Below are positions 52,629-63,697 of a stretch of DNA of 64,000 nucleotides, piece by piece. Within the stretch, counting starts at the first letter, position 1. Every line of letters starts with the position of its first letter. The notes under the pieces were generated by a model. It was not told where the DNA came from. It searched no databases and saw only the letters and a list, made by a program, of their open reading frames with translations. Origin of the DNA: Lenzites betulinus (lineage: Eukaryota; Basidiomycota; Agaricomycetes; Polyporales; Polyporaceae); the NCBI GenBank assembly GCA_022264855.1, contig JABYQU010000003.1, positions 806,001-870,000 of the forward strand. The letters run 5' to 3'. The translations under genes were made by a program, and so were the position numbers.

Positions 52629-54305
52629 TTATCGCTCGAATGTGAGCGACGGGCAGCCGGCGAGAATGCGTGTCAAACAAGTAACGAGCACGAGGTGGTG
52701 CAACTGCGTGTTGTTGAAATCCGGCATGCCCGTGAACTCGATGCACTTGAGGTTCGGGCAAAGCGCCACCAGCTCGGCAGAGGGCTGCTGGGCCTCGCCT
52801 TCGTCGGCCCCGTCGTGGGCCCGCTTGTCTTCAGAATCCGCGTCCGCGTGTTCGGTCCTCATGTGTTCGTCTGCATCCCCGTCCCCGTCTTCGGTATCCA
52901 TACGTACGTCCACGTCCTCGCGGTGGTCCTGCACGTGCTGTTCGCCGGTCTCCGATCGCGGGATCAACGCCCACATCAGCTCACAAACTTCGTAATCCTC
53001 CGGCTGGGATATCACGAGCTTGGTCAGCGCCGGTAGCCTCCCCAGCAGACACGCCCACTGCTCCCGCGTCTGGGGCGTGCCGATTTCGAAGTACGGGTCC
53101 ACGACGAGCAGCTGCACGGCGCTCGTGTCCTCGATCGGGAGAGACCAGAGCGAACGCTCGGAAGGGGCGTCATCGAGGTGGGTTAAGCCGATGCATAGCT
53201 GGAAGGGCGGAGGGTTGGCGGTGGACATGGGCGCGTTGATGTCCGTGGAGTACGATCCAAAGATGACGATGCTTTCGCGATCAATTGCATGTATGAAAAG
53301 CTGCTTGAGGCCGCGGGGCCAGTCGAGCTGTAGGAGCGGATGTTCTGCAGGACGTTGGAAGAACTGTCGGACTGTCGATTCCTCCGTGATACTTGCGATC
53401 TTGGTCGTCAACTCGGGGTTCGGGACGGGGGCCAGGCACCGTAAGAAGTGGACGATACCCTCGTACCCGGGGGTGTCGAGCGTGATCGTCCGGAGTTGGT
53501 CCGGTTCGCACGGCTCGCAAACGTAGACCGGAGTCGTCACCTCGAACTCCAAAAGGGAATGAAGCGTCAGGTGCCGCAAACGCGGGCAGCGAGCAACGAA
53601 CTGGATGAGATGCTCGCTAGACGGGGGCGAGACGAAGGTGTAATGAAGCTCGACGTGGGTGACCTTGAACAGGAAGCCTGGGCCACCGTGTCCGAGTCCG
53701 GCGTTCGGGGTCTTGACGTCGAACAGAGTCAACGACGTGAGATTCCCCAGCGTTTCCCTGAACCGGGGAGCGTCTAGCAAGGCGTACTCCATTTGAGTGT
53801 TCACGGCATCACGACACTGCAAGGTGAGATGCCGGAGGTTTCCGCTGCCCATTTTCTCGAATTGACGGAGCATCCTTTCACACAAGAGTCCGGCGTGGGT
53901 GATAAGTGTGAATGAGCGTATCCGCGAGACGTGCGGAGCGAGGAGCTTCTTGGTCTCGGCCAACTGGTCGACAACTTGGCCGTGACCGATCATTGTGATC
54001 TCGAGAGGAAGGTCGAGGGAACGGTGGAGATGCGCTTTGATCTGTTCAGGGTGCGCGAGACGAAACCGTTGGTGCAGCGTTGGGAAGTCGTTAACCATGC
54101 TTCGCCAAAGCGAGCAAACGTGCGAAAGCGCAAAGATAGCGAACGGGTCCTCCGAGAAATTGGAGGTTGCATGGGCAAATATTTCCGCCAATATCTCAGG
54201 CGGGAAGCTTTGGACTCTCGTCCGAGTCGGCTTGAAGAAATCGTGAACCTCGTCATGAATCTGACCGACGCGTACCAGCGCCAGCTGCGTATCCCTCAAC
54301 ACCAT
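52629..54305 (-). CDS. F-box protein with long acidic insert, single-exon
   Basis: Predicted 558-aa intronless protein. The F-box is VQSFPPEILAEIFAHATSNF followed by IFALSHVCSLWRSMVNDFPTLH, the usual FPPEILAEIF-to-W spacing. Leucine-rich segments follow (LRHLTLQCRDA, LTSLTLFDVKTP, LRHLTLHSLLE, LKQLFIHAIDRE, LTKLVISQPEDY). Near the C-terminus lies a low-complexity acidic insert rich in Asp, Glu and His (VDVRMDTEDGDGDADEHM), after which LVALCPNLKCIEFTGMP resumes the repeats. The start at 54305 is the first ATG and gives MVLRDTQLALVRVGQ. This is a likely SCF adaptor with unknown target. Confidence 0.82.
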   Translation of the reverse strand: MVLRDTQLALVRVGQIHDEVHDFFKPTRTRVQSFPPEILAEIFAHATSNFSEDPFAIFALSHVCSLWRSMVNDFPTLHQRFRLAHPEQIKAHLHRSLDLPLEITMIGHGQVVDQLAETKKLLAPHVSRIRSFTLITHAGLLCERMLRQFEKMGSGNLRHLTLQCRDAVNTQMEYALLDAPRFRETLGNLTSLTLFDVKTPNAGLGHGGPGFLFKVTHVELHYTFVSPPSSEHLIQFVARCPRLRHLTLHSLLEFEVTTPVYVCEPCEPDQLRTITLDTPGYEGIVHFLRCLAPVPNPELTTKIASITEESTVRQFFQRPAEHPLLQLDWPRGLKQLFIHAIDRESIVIFGSYSTDINAPMSTANPPPFQLCIGLTHLDDAPSERSLWSLPIEDTSAVQLLVVDPYFEIGTPQTREQWACLLGRLPALTKLVISQPEDYEVCELMWALIPRSETGEQHVQDHREDVDVRMDTEDGDGDADEHMRTEHADADSEDKRAHDGADEGEAQQPSAELVALCPNLKCIEFTGMPDFNNTQLHHLVLVTCLTRILAGCPSLTFER

Positions 54306-55410
54306 GGCTTGAGAACTATAGGATATATTTGAGTACGACGCGCGGAGTAAGAGCAGTCGTCAGGTGTAGGGTACTCACCTGGAGGTGTCTGCTTGACTAG
54401 CGACGATAAAAGAGGTAGGAAGGGAGGTCCCCTTGTGCAAATAAGCAGAATTAACAGAGGTAAGAGGCGGATCCCGGGGGACTGGGGGAGATGGTGGTGG
54501 GTAGTGAGGAAGAGGGAGAGAGCGAGTCGCGTTGGTTTTGTGGTTGGGACGCGTCGCGGAAGCGCCTGTGCGCGAATTCGGCAAGCGAGGGTGCACGCGC
54601 GTGGAGTTGCACCGCACAGTTCGGAGGGAGGCTGAACAGGTTCGGTCCGTTTGTTCAGCTCCGAACGAGCTGCCTCAAATTGATGGCTGGTCTGGTCGGT
54701 TTCCCTGTACCGGAGGCTGGGGCGAAGTCGGGGCCTAGACTTGGGGACTCGAGGACCTTCCGTCGAGGACAATGGCCAGGTGTTGATAAACACCTTTAAT
54801 CTCCCACTTTGAAACAGTTGCCATGGCAGATGCGCTGTAAACAAACGTCCCGGGTGTTCACAGTGGTGGGTATCGTGCCGAGGTCCCTTGTGCCGGCAAT
54901 GTGCCCTCCATGCACCTACTAGAACGGAGTCAGTGTCAAACTTCTGCAAACGCAATGTAAACTGAACGAACGCAGTCGAATATCCGCCAACATCGACATA
55001 CAAGTTCAACAGCTGCAAGACTTGTCGCCGGAACGTGCCAGCGCATCGTTAGTAGCGGTGCGTACTGCTCCATCGCGGTTCTGCAAGTGCGTAGTGAGCT
55101 TCCAGGCTCATACAACTTTGTCTTTGAACGTACCTATTCTTTCGTCGCCTTCTGTATATTTTTTTCTCCAGTCGCGAAGTTTGGCGCAAGCTGCCGCCGC
55201 CCGTCGGTAGAGTATGAAGCGCCCATCGGCGGACGATCCGAGAAAATCGGAACAGCGAGCACGCGCGCGACCCGCGCCACGCTCTCCGAGCCCACGCCTG
55301 CCCGCGCCGGCGGCAGCGCGATACGATCGTTAAGTTCTCCTCACACCACTTCGCTCATCGCGCGCAGGCTCTAACCACTGCTACAACCGCGACACTAACC
55401 ACGACTCACG
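54306..55410. other. Divergent intergenic region between F-box gene and esterase copy 3
   Basis: A 1.1-kb gap. A 240-codon frame on the minus strand crosses most of it but has erratic composition and no family resemblance. The last 200 bp are a CT/CA-rich leader for the esterase. Confidence 0.4.
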
Positions 55411-56417
55411 ATGGCAGCGAATGTACAAGACGCGATCATGCTCTTCGGGGACTCGCTCACCCAGGGCGGGTTTGAGCAGAATGGCTTCGCGGCCAAGCTC
55501 GCGCGTGCGTCCTCACATACTTCATGCGCCCGCAAAATATACTCACATGCATAATCACCCGCCGCGCTCTCGCGCATGCATCATACTCCGACGCGTCTCC
55601 ACACTGCAGACGTATACAACCGCAAGATGGACGTGCTCAACCGCGGGTTCAGCGGGTACAACACCGACTGGGCGATCCCCGTGCTCGAACAATGCCTCGC
55701 GCCCTCCGCCCTGCACGCGCACCTCCCCGCCGTGCGCCTGCTCGTGATCTGGTTCGGCGCGAACGACGCCGCGCCGCTGCCGAAGGCGCAATACGTCCCG
55801 CTCGCGCGCTTCCGCGCGAACCTCGCGGCGATGGTCGGGACGGTGCGCGCGCGCGAGTCGCCGCGGTTCGACGCGCGCACGCGCGTGCTGCTCATGACGC
55901 CGCCGCCGGTGAGCACGCCGCTGCGCGCGCGGGCGCAGAAGGCGAAGGAGCCGCCGAGGGAGCTGGATAGGGAGTTTGGGACGACGCAAGCGTATGCGGA
56001 GGCGGTGGGCGAGGTGGGGCGGGAGCTGGGCGTGCCGGTCGTGGATCTGTGGGGGCGGCTGTATGAGGAGGCGGGGAGGGACGAGGTGGGGATGGAGCGG
56101 TTTTTGACGGACGGGCTGCATTTGAATGAGGAGGGGTATGCGGTGAGTGCGCTTGGGTGAGGGGGTGGCGGTTTGGGGGCTGAGCGCGGCTTTTGTGCAG
56201 ATTGTGTTTGAGGAGCTGGTGAAGACCATCAAGGAGGAGTATCCGGAGTACCATTATGAGAACCTGCAGAGCGTGTTTGCTTAGTATGTGTTTTCATTCC
56301 TTTTGATATAGTTCCGGGCTCATGGTGTTCGGTAGCTTCGACGTCTTTGCGAACAACCCGGACAACTACGCGGAGTTCGCTCAAAAGAGGAGTGCATTTC
56401 CGAGTGAGCTTTCATGA
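55411..56417 (+). CDS. SGNH/GDSL esterase, IAH1 type, dispersed copy 3
   Basis: Third IAH1-type esterase. It starts MAANVQDAIMLFGDSLTQGG. Catalytic blocks are intact: GDSLT, RGFSGYNTDWAIP, IWFGANDAAPLP and DGLHLNEEGY. Unlike copies 1 and 2 it has no intron at the FEQ/IWPK position; exon 2 runs straight through VLEQCLAPSALHAHLPAVRL. Introns remain after KLA, after EEGYA and before the last exon, where GTATGT to GGTAG joins SVFAY-FDVFANNPDNYAEF. Extreme GC content in 55700-56100 exceeds that of the other copies. Orientation is the same as the tandem pair, about 17 kb away with unrelated genes between. Confidence 0.88.
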
Positions 56418-56546
56418 CAGGGCTACTGAAGGGGTGTGCGATGCACCCACGGTCAGAAGTAATCAATGATGGAGATATATAGATACATGGTACACTATTG
56501 ATACAGGTGCTGTCCAGAAGTCGGTGGGTAATATATATACCGTGCA

Positions 56547-57419
56547 TCAATGCGCCCGAAGCATCTCGACGAACTTCGTGCCAAGAGCATTAGCTGCCAT
56601 TGGGTTTGCGCCTGAGACCACTTCGCGATCGACGGTAATACCGCCGAGCTTCTTTGCGGCGGTACTGACCATATCGGCGCCCTCAGCAGCAAGCGATGAC
56701 TCAACCTTGTCGGGGATCTCGCCACCCTTCATGGTCTCGACGAGTTTCTCCTCGGCATCGGACCAGGAGGTGAGCTTGTACCCTTTGTATGCGAACCCCG
56801 GGGAGCTCGATGCATACTTCGTGGAGAGGAGCGCGTACGGGCCGTGGCATATCACCGCTAGTGGATTCACATTTAGCATTCCGCGCGGTATGTGCAATGG
56901 TTCCTGGGTTTTACCTGTGGCCTTGTGCTCGTTGTGGAAGTGAAGGAGGATGCGGCCGAGCTCTGGATTGTCGCCGAGATCGGTGATGGGTGCATGCCCG
57001 CCAGGAATGAAGACCCCGGCGAAGGACGCGAGCTCTTCGTTGGAGATGGAGCCGAAGGGGCGCGGGTTGCGAATGTTATTCTCGATCTCCATTCTGTTGA
57101 GGAGTTCCTGGTCCTTGCGCTTTGCCCACCAGTTCCCAAAGTAGACGAGGAGTGACTCGGAGAGGGGGTCTACGGTGGGAGACTTGCCGGATGGGGAGGC
57201 GAACTGTCATCATGGATGTAAGGGCTTAGTGAGACATGACACGAATGGATGAGGCATACGTACGAGAACGTCGTAGCCGGCATCAAGAATGTGACCGAGA
57301 GGAGTAGCGAGCTCAGTGAGGAAGACGCCGGTGTCTTCGTGCGCGAGCGAGCCGTCTGGCTTGCGGAGGGCAAACTTGTCAGCGTCGGAGAGGATGATGA
57401 GTACTTTTCCAGCGGACAT
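56547..57419 (-). CDS. DJ-1/PfpI superfamily protein (Hsp31-like)
   Basis: Predicted 270-aa class I glutamine-amidotransferase-like protein. Exons 57419-57264 and 57203-56547. It starts MSAGKVLIILSDADKF. After the intron comes FASPSGKSPTVDPLSESLL. FAGVFIPGGHAPITDLGDNPEL carries the PGGH oxyanion/substrate loop, and NPLAVICHGPYALLS holds the nucleophile Cys in the A-x-C-H-G elbow. GEIPDKVESSLAAEGADMV and VVSGANPMAANALGTKFVEML complete the fold. Relatives act as glyoxalase III or stress chaperones (yeast Hsp31), so detoxification of methylglyoxal is a reasonable inference. A TATA-like sequence lies about 42 bp upstream. Confidence 0.87.
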
Positions 57420-58755
57420 GGTGTACGTTGTGCTGCCCAGGTACGAGGGCGCAGGGGTGGATATATACACGCATGGACTTGTGGGTCCGGGGAGTCGAGT
57501 ACGCTATGATGACGTCCGGTGATGGGGACAGGGTGGAGAGGCGCGGGGCTGGACGCGTGCTGACCTGCCCTGAAGCGGAGCGACACGGTCACGGACGAAC
57601 ATGCACCAAACAACGCGCAAACAACGGCGGGCGTCCGAAAGCGGTTGGTTTTCTGAGCGCGTTCCCTGTGCGACATATCCCCCAACGCCCGACACACGAC
57701 CCCGCGACGCCTACCTTTTCTTCTCTTCGTCTTCTTTCCATCCTGTTTTCGACGCAAGACACAGCGCGGAGGAGGGGACTCTGATTCTCACAGCGCCGCG
57801 TCCGCATTGCCAGTGTTTGGCCCTCTGTCGGTTGACTTCTCGTGAGAATCCCGCTTCGCTCACCAGCGCTGCTGACGCCGCCCTCTAAGCTCTGAGCTGA
57901 CCCTCATCCCCCTCTTTCAAGGCGCGGCCTCCTCCGTCTCACGCTCCTTCTTTCAAGGCAAGTCTCTTTCAGCCTCCTACTTCTCATTGTCCCTACTCTT
58001 CGCCTACCGCTTGTGCGTACCTACCGGACAAGACCGGACAGCGCATGCATGCTGCAGCACGCCCCCGGAGTGCCCTGGACCGTCGGGCGCCACCTTTCCA
58101 GCTGGTTGTCTATTCCAGGGCGGCGCCATGCGGGCCAGAACAGCCTACTCACGATGAGGTGGCCACCCACCTACCTTCCGGTCATTGTATGCTGCCCTTT
58201 GCGCTCTGCAAAGCGTGCAGAAGTGATGGCAACCGGTCGACATGAAATACGTACCTCGTAGATACCGGGACTCCAACGGTCGGACAGGGTCCTGCGCCCC
58301 CCTGCCCTTCCTTTGTCCAAGCCATGGCTGGGATATATAGGCCCGGGACGGCTCCTGCCTTTTTCGGCGCACAATCCCCTCTCCTGCTCCCCGTGTTCCG
58401 TCTCGAGGCCTCAGCCTCGTCAATGCAGCGGACAATGGCAATGATCGACTTCCCCTTTTTGTCACATCCATCAATCCCCGGCCCTACCGATGCTAATCAT
58501 CCGCCCACAGCTGCCCGACATCCCGGTAACAAAGCTCCAACCAGCCACGATCGCTGTCTTTGGCCAGATCTGTCTTTGGTTCGTTTTCGACTTTTTATAA
58601 GTTCTTAAACTCCAACACTCATCTTCTCCCTCACCTTGCCTTCTCGCAACGTCCTCGTCCTGCTTCGACGCGTTCTCGACTTCACGAATTCGCCTACACG
58701 CGTCTCACGAACCACACTTTGTACCCATACTGTACTCTACTGTACATCTCCCCCC
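57420..58755. promoter_or_regulatory. Divergent promoter region between DJ-1 gene and CDC25, with long pyrimidine-rich leader
   Basis: A 1.3-kb gap. From 57700 onward it is rich in CTCTTC and CCCTC tracts, and several ATGs precede the CDC25 start, as in the long, uORF-bearing leaders often seen in cell-cycle regulators. A GATATATAGG word is at 58331-58340, some 415 bp upstream of the ATG. Confidence 0.45.
57461..57467 (-). promoter_or_regulatory. TATA box of the DJ-1/PfpI gene
   Basis: GTATATAT on the minus strand about 42 bp before the ATG at 57419. Confidence 0.5.
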
Positions 58756-61512
58756 ATGTCTCATAACATCCGGCGCCGACTGTTTGTAGACCAGGAGCAA
58801 GAACCTCCTCAGCGCCCCGCCAAGAAGCAAAAGAGAAACCCACCCGACCTCAAGACTCGCGTCTTACACCGCCGATTCAACATGTCGCTATTCGGTAACA
58901 CCCGTTTCAACTCTAGCCACCTCTCGGTCCCCTCATTTCTGAACGGCAAGGCCGCCAAGCGCGATGCTCCGGTACGAAGCGCGAGGGAGCAGTTTATAGC
59001 CACCGCTCAGGACGCGGACTTAGACCTCGAGCTTTCTTTCGCGTCCACCATGTCCTTGAACTCCCCGGTGCGCGAGCCACAGCCCCTTACCCCGGAAAAC
59101 GAGAACCCCAACTACGTCCCTATGGACATTTCCCCCGCCCCCACCCATATGATGCAACCCGCTTCGACGGCGCTTGAGGTGAAGCCTGCGCAGTTGAGAC
59201 CTTTCGTTGGCCGGCCGCGTGCGGCTACCAGCGCCGCTCGGTTGTTTGGTCGCGACATGAGCAACGGTACAGACTCGGCTTCCCAGTTCTCCGGCTCGAA
59301 GCTGGGCACTGGCACTAGCAGTGGCAAGCGTCTCCAGCGCGCCGGATTGCCTACCGAGTGGTTATCGACGTCGCGCACGCAAGATGAGAATTCGTTCAGC
59401 CAGGTTAGTCTTGCCTGCGGGCCCGATCACAATGAACCACAGTTCCGCGACTGACACTATCTGTCGTCAGCCTCTGGACATCCCGTCGTCTCCTTCCGAT
59501 CGTATGGACGTCGACACGTCGTTCAACTTCGCCCCATCGACCTCTGCGCCAGACACGCACGCCCCGCCACTGTCTGCCGCGCCGACGATCACTGCGTTTA
59601 ACTTCGAGGTCCCTACTCCGTTGGGCCCTCCTGCGCCTCTCTCGGCGGCACCTACTGTGACGTCGTTCAAGGGCTTGTTCTTCGACGCCCTGTCGCCTCA
59701 GAGCAACACGCAAGGGCTTGACGACGCAGCCAACATCTCGTCGATCTCGAGCTTGGTCGAAAGCCCGTGTCAGCCTTTCCCCAAGAAACGCCGCTCCTCC
59801 TCGCCCGACTCTAAGAGCCTCCGTCGCAGTCATCAGCACCTCTTCGACGAGGAGGATCACGGATACTCGTCGTCGCCTGCACAGTCGTCTCCGACGACAC
59901 ACAGGTTGCAGCGCATGGCCAGCAACTCGCTGCTCGCGAACCAGAAGAAGCCGGCTGCGCTTGGACTTGGTCCGCCCCCTGCCGTCGCCCTCAACGCCAA
60001 CAAGAAGCGCCCTCGTCGCCCTGCCCTCAGCGCGATGATACACCCTAGCGAAGCCCCGAACACCAATTCGCCGTACCCACAGACCGCCTATCCCATAGCT
60101 TCTTCAACTGAGCAGGTTGAGCAAGTCGAAAGGGATCCACCCCGCCCTCGGCTGGCCCCCGTTCGTCGCGCATTCTCTGCCATGCTTCCCCCCAGTATGG
60201 TCGACCTCAGCATGTCCAGCGAGGACGCGAGCTTCGACCAGGATCCCGACATGAGCTCACCTGCACAGGCGTATGCGAAACGCCAGCAGGTGAAGACGAT
60301 CCGGCGCTGCGACGGCACGGATGACTTCCGTCCCCTGACGGGGGCGACGGCGCTCATGAAGCGCGATACTGAGGCGCTCGCCGCGCGCGGACTGCGCAGG
60401 AGCGAGGAGCGCGAGGAGAGGAGCCCCGTTGTTGGCGAGAGGGATACGCCGCGTAGCAAGTACCTCAATGCTGGCCCTGGCCTTGGTGGCTTCGGCGACA
60501 ACGAGTCCGCGGGCAAGATTCTCCCGTGCCATCGCGTGCGCGAGGACGGTTTGATGAGAATCAACTGCCAGACGGTGCGTGTTGTTCTATGTGTTGTGCC
60601 CATGTTCAACGACAGAGTGACTGAACGTTGGTGTGGTGCAGCTCAACGACTTGATGGACGGCAGGTTCAGCCAGCAGATGCAGAACTTCCACATCATCGA
60701 CTGCCGCTTCGACTACGAGTACCTGGGCGGACACATTCCTGGTGCGATCAACATCAACACGACTGCGGGTGTCGAGGAGTTCCTCCTCGGCCTGTCCGCG
60801 AAGAAGCCAGTGCCGTCGACGAGCGGCGACGCCAGCAAGAAGACGATCCTTGTGTTCCACTGTGAGTTCAGCGTTAAGAGAGCCCCGACCTTGTAAGTGT
60901 GATCCCTTTTCGTCACGCGGGGTACGATGCTGACAGTGTCCCGATAGTGCTAAGCACCTCCGTTCCAAGGACAGAGCGATGAACAACCACGTGTACCCCA
61001 AGGTGCACTACCCTGAGGTGTACATCCTCGAGGGTGGGTACTCGCAGTACTACACGGAGTGTGGCTTGCGCTGCCAGCCGAGCGCGTACGTGCGCATGGA
61101 CGACCCGCACTACGCCGCCTCGCGCAAGGAGGACCTGGACCAGTTCCGGAAAGGCAAGTTCGGCCGCACGAAGTCCTACGCGTACGGCGAGGGCAAGATG
61201 CTCTCTATGACGTCCGCCGCCCAGCAAGTCCAGCAGGCTCAGTCCAAGCGCAACACCGTGCCCAGTGGTGGACCACCGTCCCTGTTCGCTGCGGCCAACG
61301 CCGCGCGCACGCGGAGAGGTGGTGGATTGCACACGCTCCAGGAGGACGGCAGTGCCGGTGGCCACGACAGCGACGGGGAGGAGACGGACATTGGCGACAG
61401 CCCGTGTCCGCCGCCCAGCAAGGGCACGATATTCAAGGGGAAGAAGATGGGCCGCGCACCGCTCGTGAGGGCGGAGACGTACAACACGGCTCGCCTGACG
61501 ATGGGCTACTAG
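58756..61512 (+). CDS. CDC25: M-phase inducer phosphatase Cdc25
   Basis: Predicted 855-aa dual-specificity phosphatase that activates Cdk1 by removing inhibitory phosphates. Exons are 58756-59403, 59471-60574, 60642-60892 and 60948-61512. The first 560 residues are disordered and Ser/Pro-rich, with many SP/TP sites for Cdk and checkpoint kinases, as in the family. The rhodanese-like catalytic domain begins LPCHRVREDGLMRINCQT, then LNDLMDGRFSQQMQNFHIIDCRFDYEYLGGHI and INTTAGVEEFLL. The active-site loop is HCEFSVKRAP, matching CX5R with Cys then Arg. KHLRSKDRAMNNHVYPKVHYPEVYILEGGYSQYY completes the domain, with YVRMDDP after it. A C-terminal tail rich in basic and Ser residues ends in RLTMGY. 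Start at 58756 is the first in-frame ATG after the leader giving a sensible N-terminus. Confidence 0.94.
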
Positions 61513-63697
61513 GCTCTGTCTCAGCGCCTTCCCCCCTCCCCTCCAACGGCTGTGTTTTTCGCATCGTTCGCGTTCGGTTTTTGCATTCGCTTCGCTTCTT
61601 CACTCAACTCTCCAGTCCTTTCGCCCACACAAGAAGATGAAATCCGCAACGTCACCGCACGCCTCGCCCCGTATCTCAACGCAGCAAACCCTTATCCACT
61701 CGATATGATTGCATGCCCGCTATGCCCATGGAACGCCTCTCGACGCTCGTTATGCCTTCACATGCGCATCTAGCGCGCGCAAAGCTCTCATTTCGTTGCC
61801 TCGTATCGTCCTGTCGCGCTCACCGCTCTTCGATTTGCCTCCTCGCTCTCGCTCTGGATGCCTACCTTGGACGGACCGCACGCAATAGGACGCCGTTATC
61901 GCAAAAGCCAGAAAAGCCCAAGATCGTCGCCATGTCTCGTCAAGCATTCCTCCCTCAACATCTCGCGTTCTCGCGTCGCACCTCGCACCCGCCGCTGTTA
62001 CTCAGGCTTTAAGCTTTGTCTGGCTCGCTGCATGCTCAGTGTCGGGTCCCCGTCATCCGCGTCATCAACACATCCACCTCCACCGCAAGAACCGACCACC
62101 ACACCCGTCGGCCGCCCACGTCTCCGATAGTCGCTTCCTATCTTCACCCCATTTGTTATTCCATATATGTATGTCTATACGGACGGTCCCCGGCCGGCGC
62201 GAAGAGCTCTCGCTTCCTCCCTGCTTCACACCCTCGACCCTCTACCACACTCTGCCTCCGCATTTGTCTTTCCCCCTTCCTTCGTTGTGCCATCATTGTC
62301 ATCATCAAGTTCCGCTGTTCTCGCCTGTGTTATATATCTATCCCCTCCGTGTTCTCCTCCAAGCTTCACCCGCGGCTGGGGCGTCTTGTCTTGTGTGTCG
62401 GCGTTTGCGTCTCTTCCACCTCCTTCCCTCCTCCGCACTCCTCCGTCGCGACCCTCGCGTGTGTCGGCAACCGTCACCTCACGGCTCTCGTCTTCTATCC
62501 TTCCGCCTCGCCCTGCCTTTCCTTCGTGTCCATACCCGGTTCGGATTCGGCTGCGGACGAGGACGGAAGGACGGAACGCAAGGAACGGGAGGGCGCGCGC
62601 GCTGTTCCTGCCTGCCTGCTCGGACTCGATAGTTTCCCTGTCTCTCGTCTCTTCTCCCCTGTCTCATACCTGCCTCCTGCCTCCCTCACCTCACCCCCCT
62701 CCGCCCCTTTGTTGTGAATCCGTCCCGGACAGCCTAGCTACCGTTCATCATTGTCTCCTCCTGTTCAAACTGCCGTTCCTGTTCATCTTCATCTTACTGT
62801 TCTCCGTATCTATTCCCTTTGTCCATTCGCTCCTCGGCTCGTCAACTTTACATCCTCGTTCTCCTTATTCACTCGCCCGTACACACGTACACCGTTCATC
62901 CCACACCACCAACATCAACATCAACACAGACCCAACCCAACCCCCGTACCCCGTACCCCGTTAGCCTCCGTACCCCATGCCATCGATATCCACAGACCCG
63001 AAACAGACTGACAGCCCGAAAGAACTATACGTTATATTCGTGATCCCGCGCGCGCATTGTCCATTGTCCACTACACGCATCCCCGTCCCGTTTTCCATCC
63101 CCTGAGCCCAGGCCCGATAGCAACATCGCATGGTAGATCCATCGGCATCCTCTGCATTTTACAGATCTCTCTGCATATATATTATATCGCACTCCGCCGT
63201 GTGATGGTGCGTGCTGGAGCTGAAGCGCGCATTGGCGTGAGGCGTGAGGCAGGGACCCCGGAATATCAGGAATTCAGGAATGATTGATGATGACGGGCGT
63301 TGTGGCGCTTGGGTGGGTGCAATGATTTTTAAAGCGCAGATGTCGATGTCTGGATCGGTGATCACGGCGAGCGACCGTTTTCCGGCGGGGATGCGGCGCG
63401 AACTTGCAACTGGCGCGGCGGATCGTGCATCGTGCATCATGATTCTGGGAGCGAGGCGAGGCGCGACGAGACGGGGCATACTACATGTCGTGGGCTGACA
63501 TTATAATCTACGCGTACTAGTAGGCCGCATAACGTAGGCGGGGCGGGAGCAGACGTACAGGGATACAAGGTGTGGGCCCGGCAAAGCAACGGAGAACGCG
63601 ATCAGGATAGGAAATGGATAGGGAACGAAACGGGAGAACCGGGGATGGCGGTGAAGGAATGAGAGAATGGATGCGCGCGACAGCCTCGGGGCGGCGG
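61513..63697. other. Long convergent intergenic region with polypyrimidine domain
   Basis: A 2.2-kb gap between two gene 3' ends. From about 61990 to 63110 the + strand is dominated by C and T, with TCCTCC, CCCTC and TCTTCC words and long stop-free frames caused by that composition. No protein family is seen in any frame. It could be a very long 3' UTR or a non-coding transcript. Confidence 0.45.

Noticed and set aside
54296..55018. 240-codon minus-strand frame upstream of the 558-aa F-box gene
   Set aside because: Composition changes along its length, there is no recognisable domain, and it covers the F-box gene's promoter. It is treated as non-coding.
62016..62964. Overlapping long + strand frames of 197-265 codons
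   Set aside because: They are open in more than one frame because the tract is nearly free of A and G on the + strand. The translations are Ser/Pro/Leu/Phe runs without a domain.
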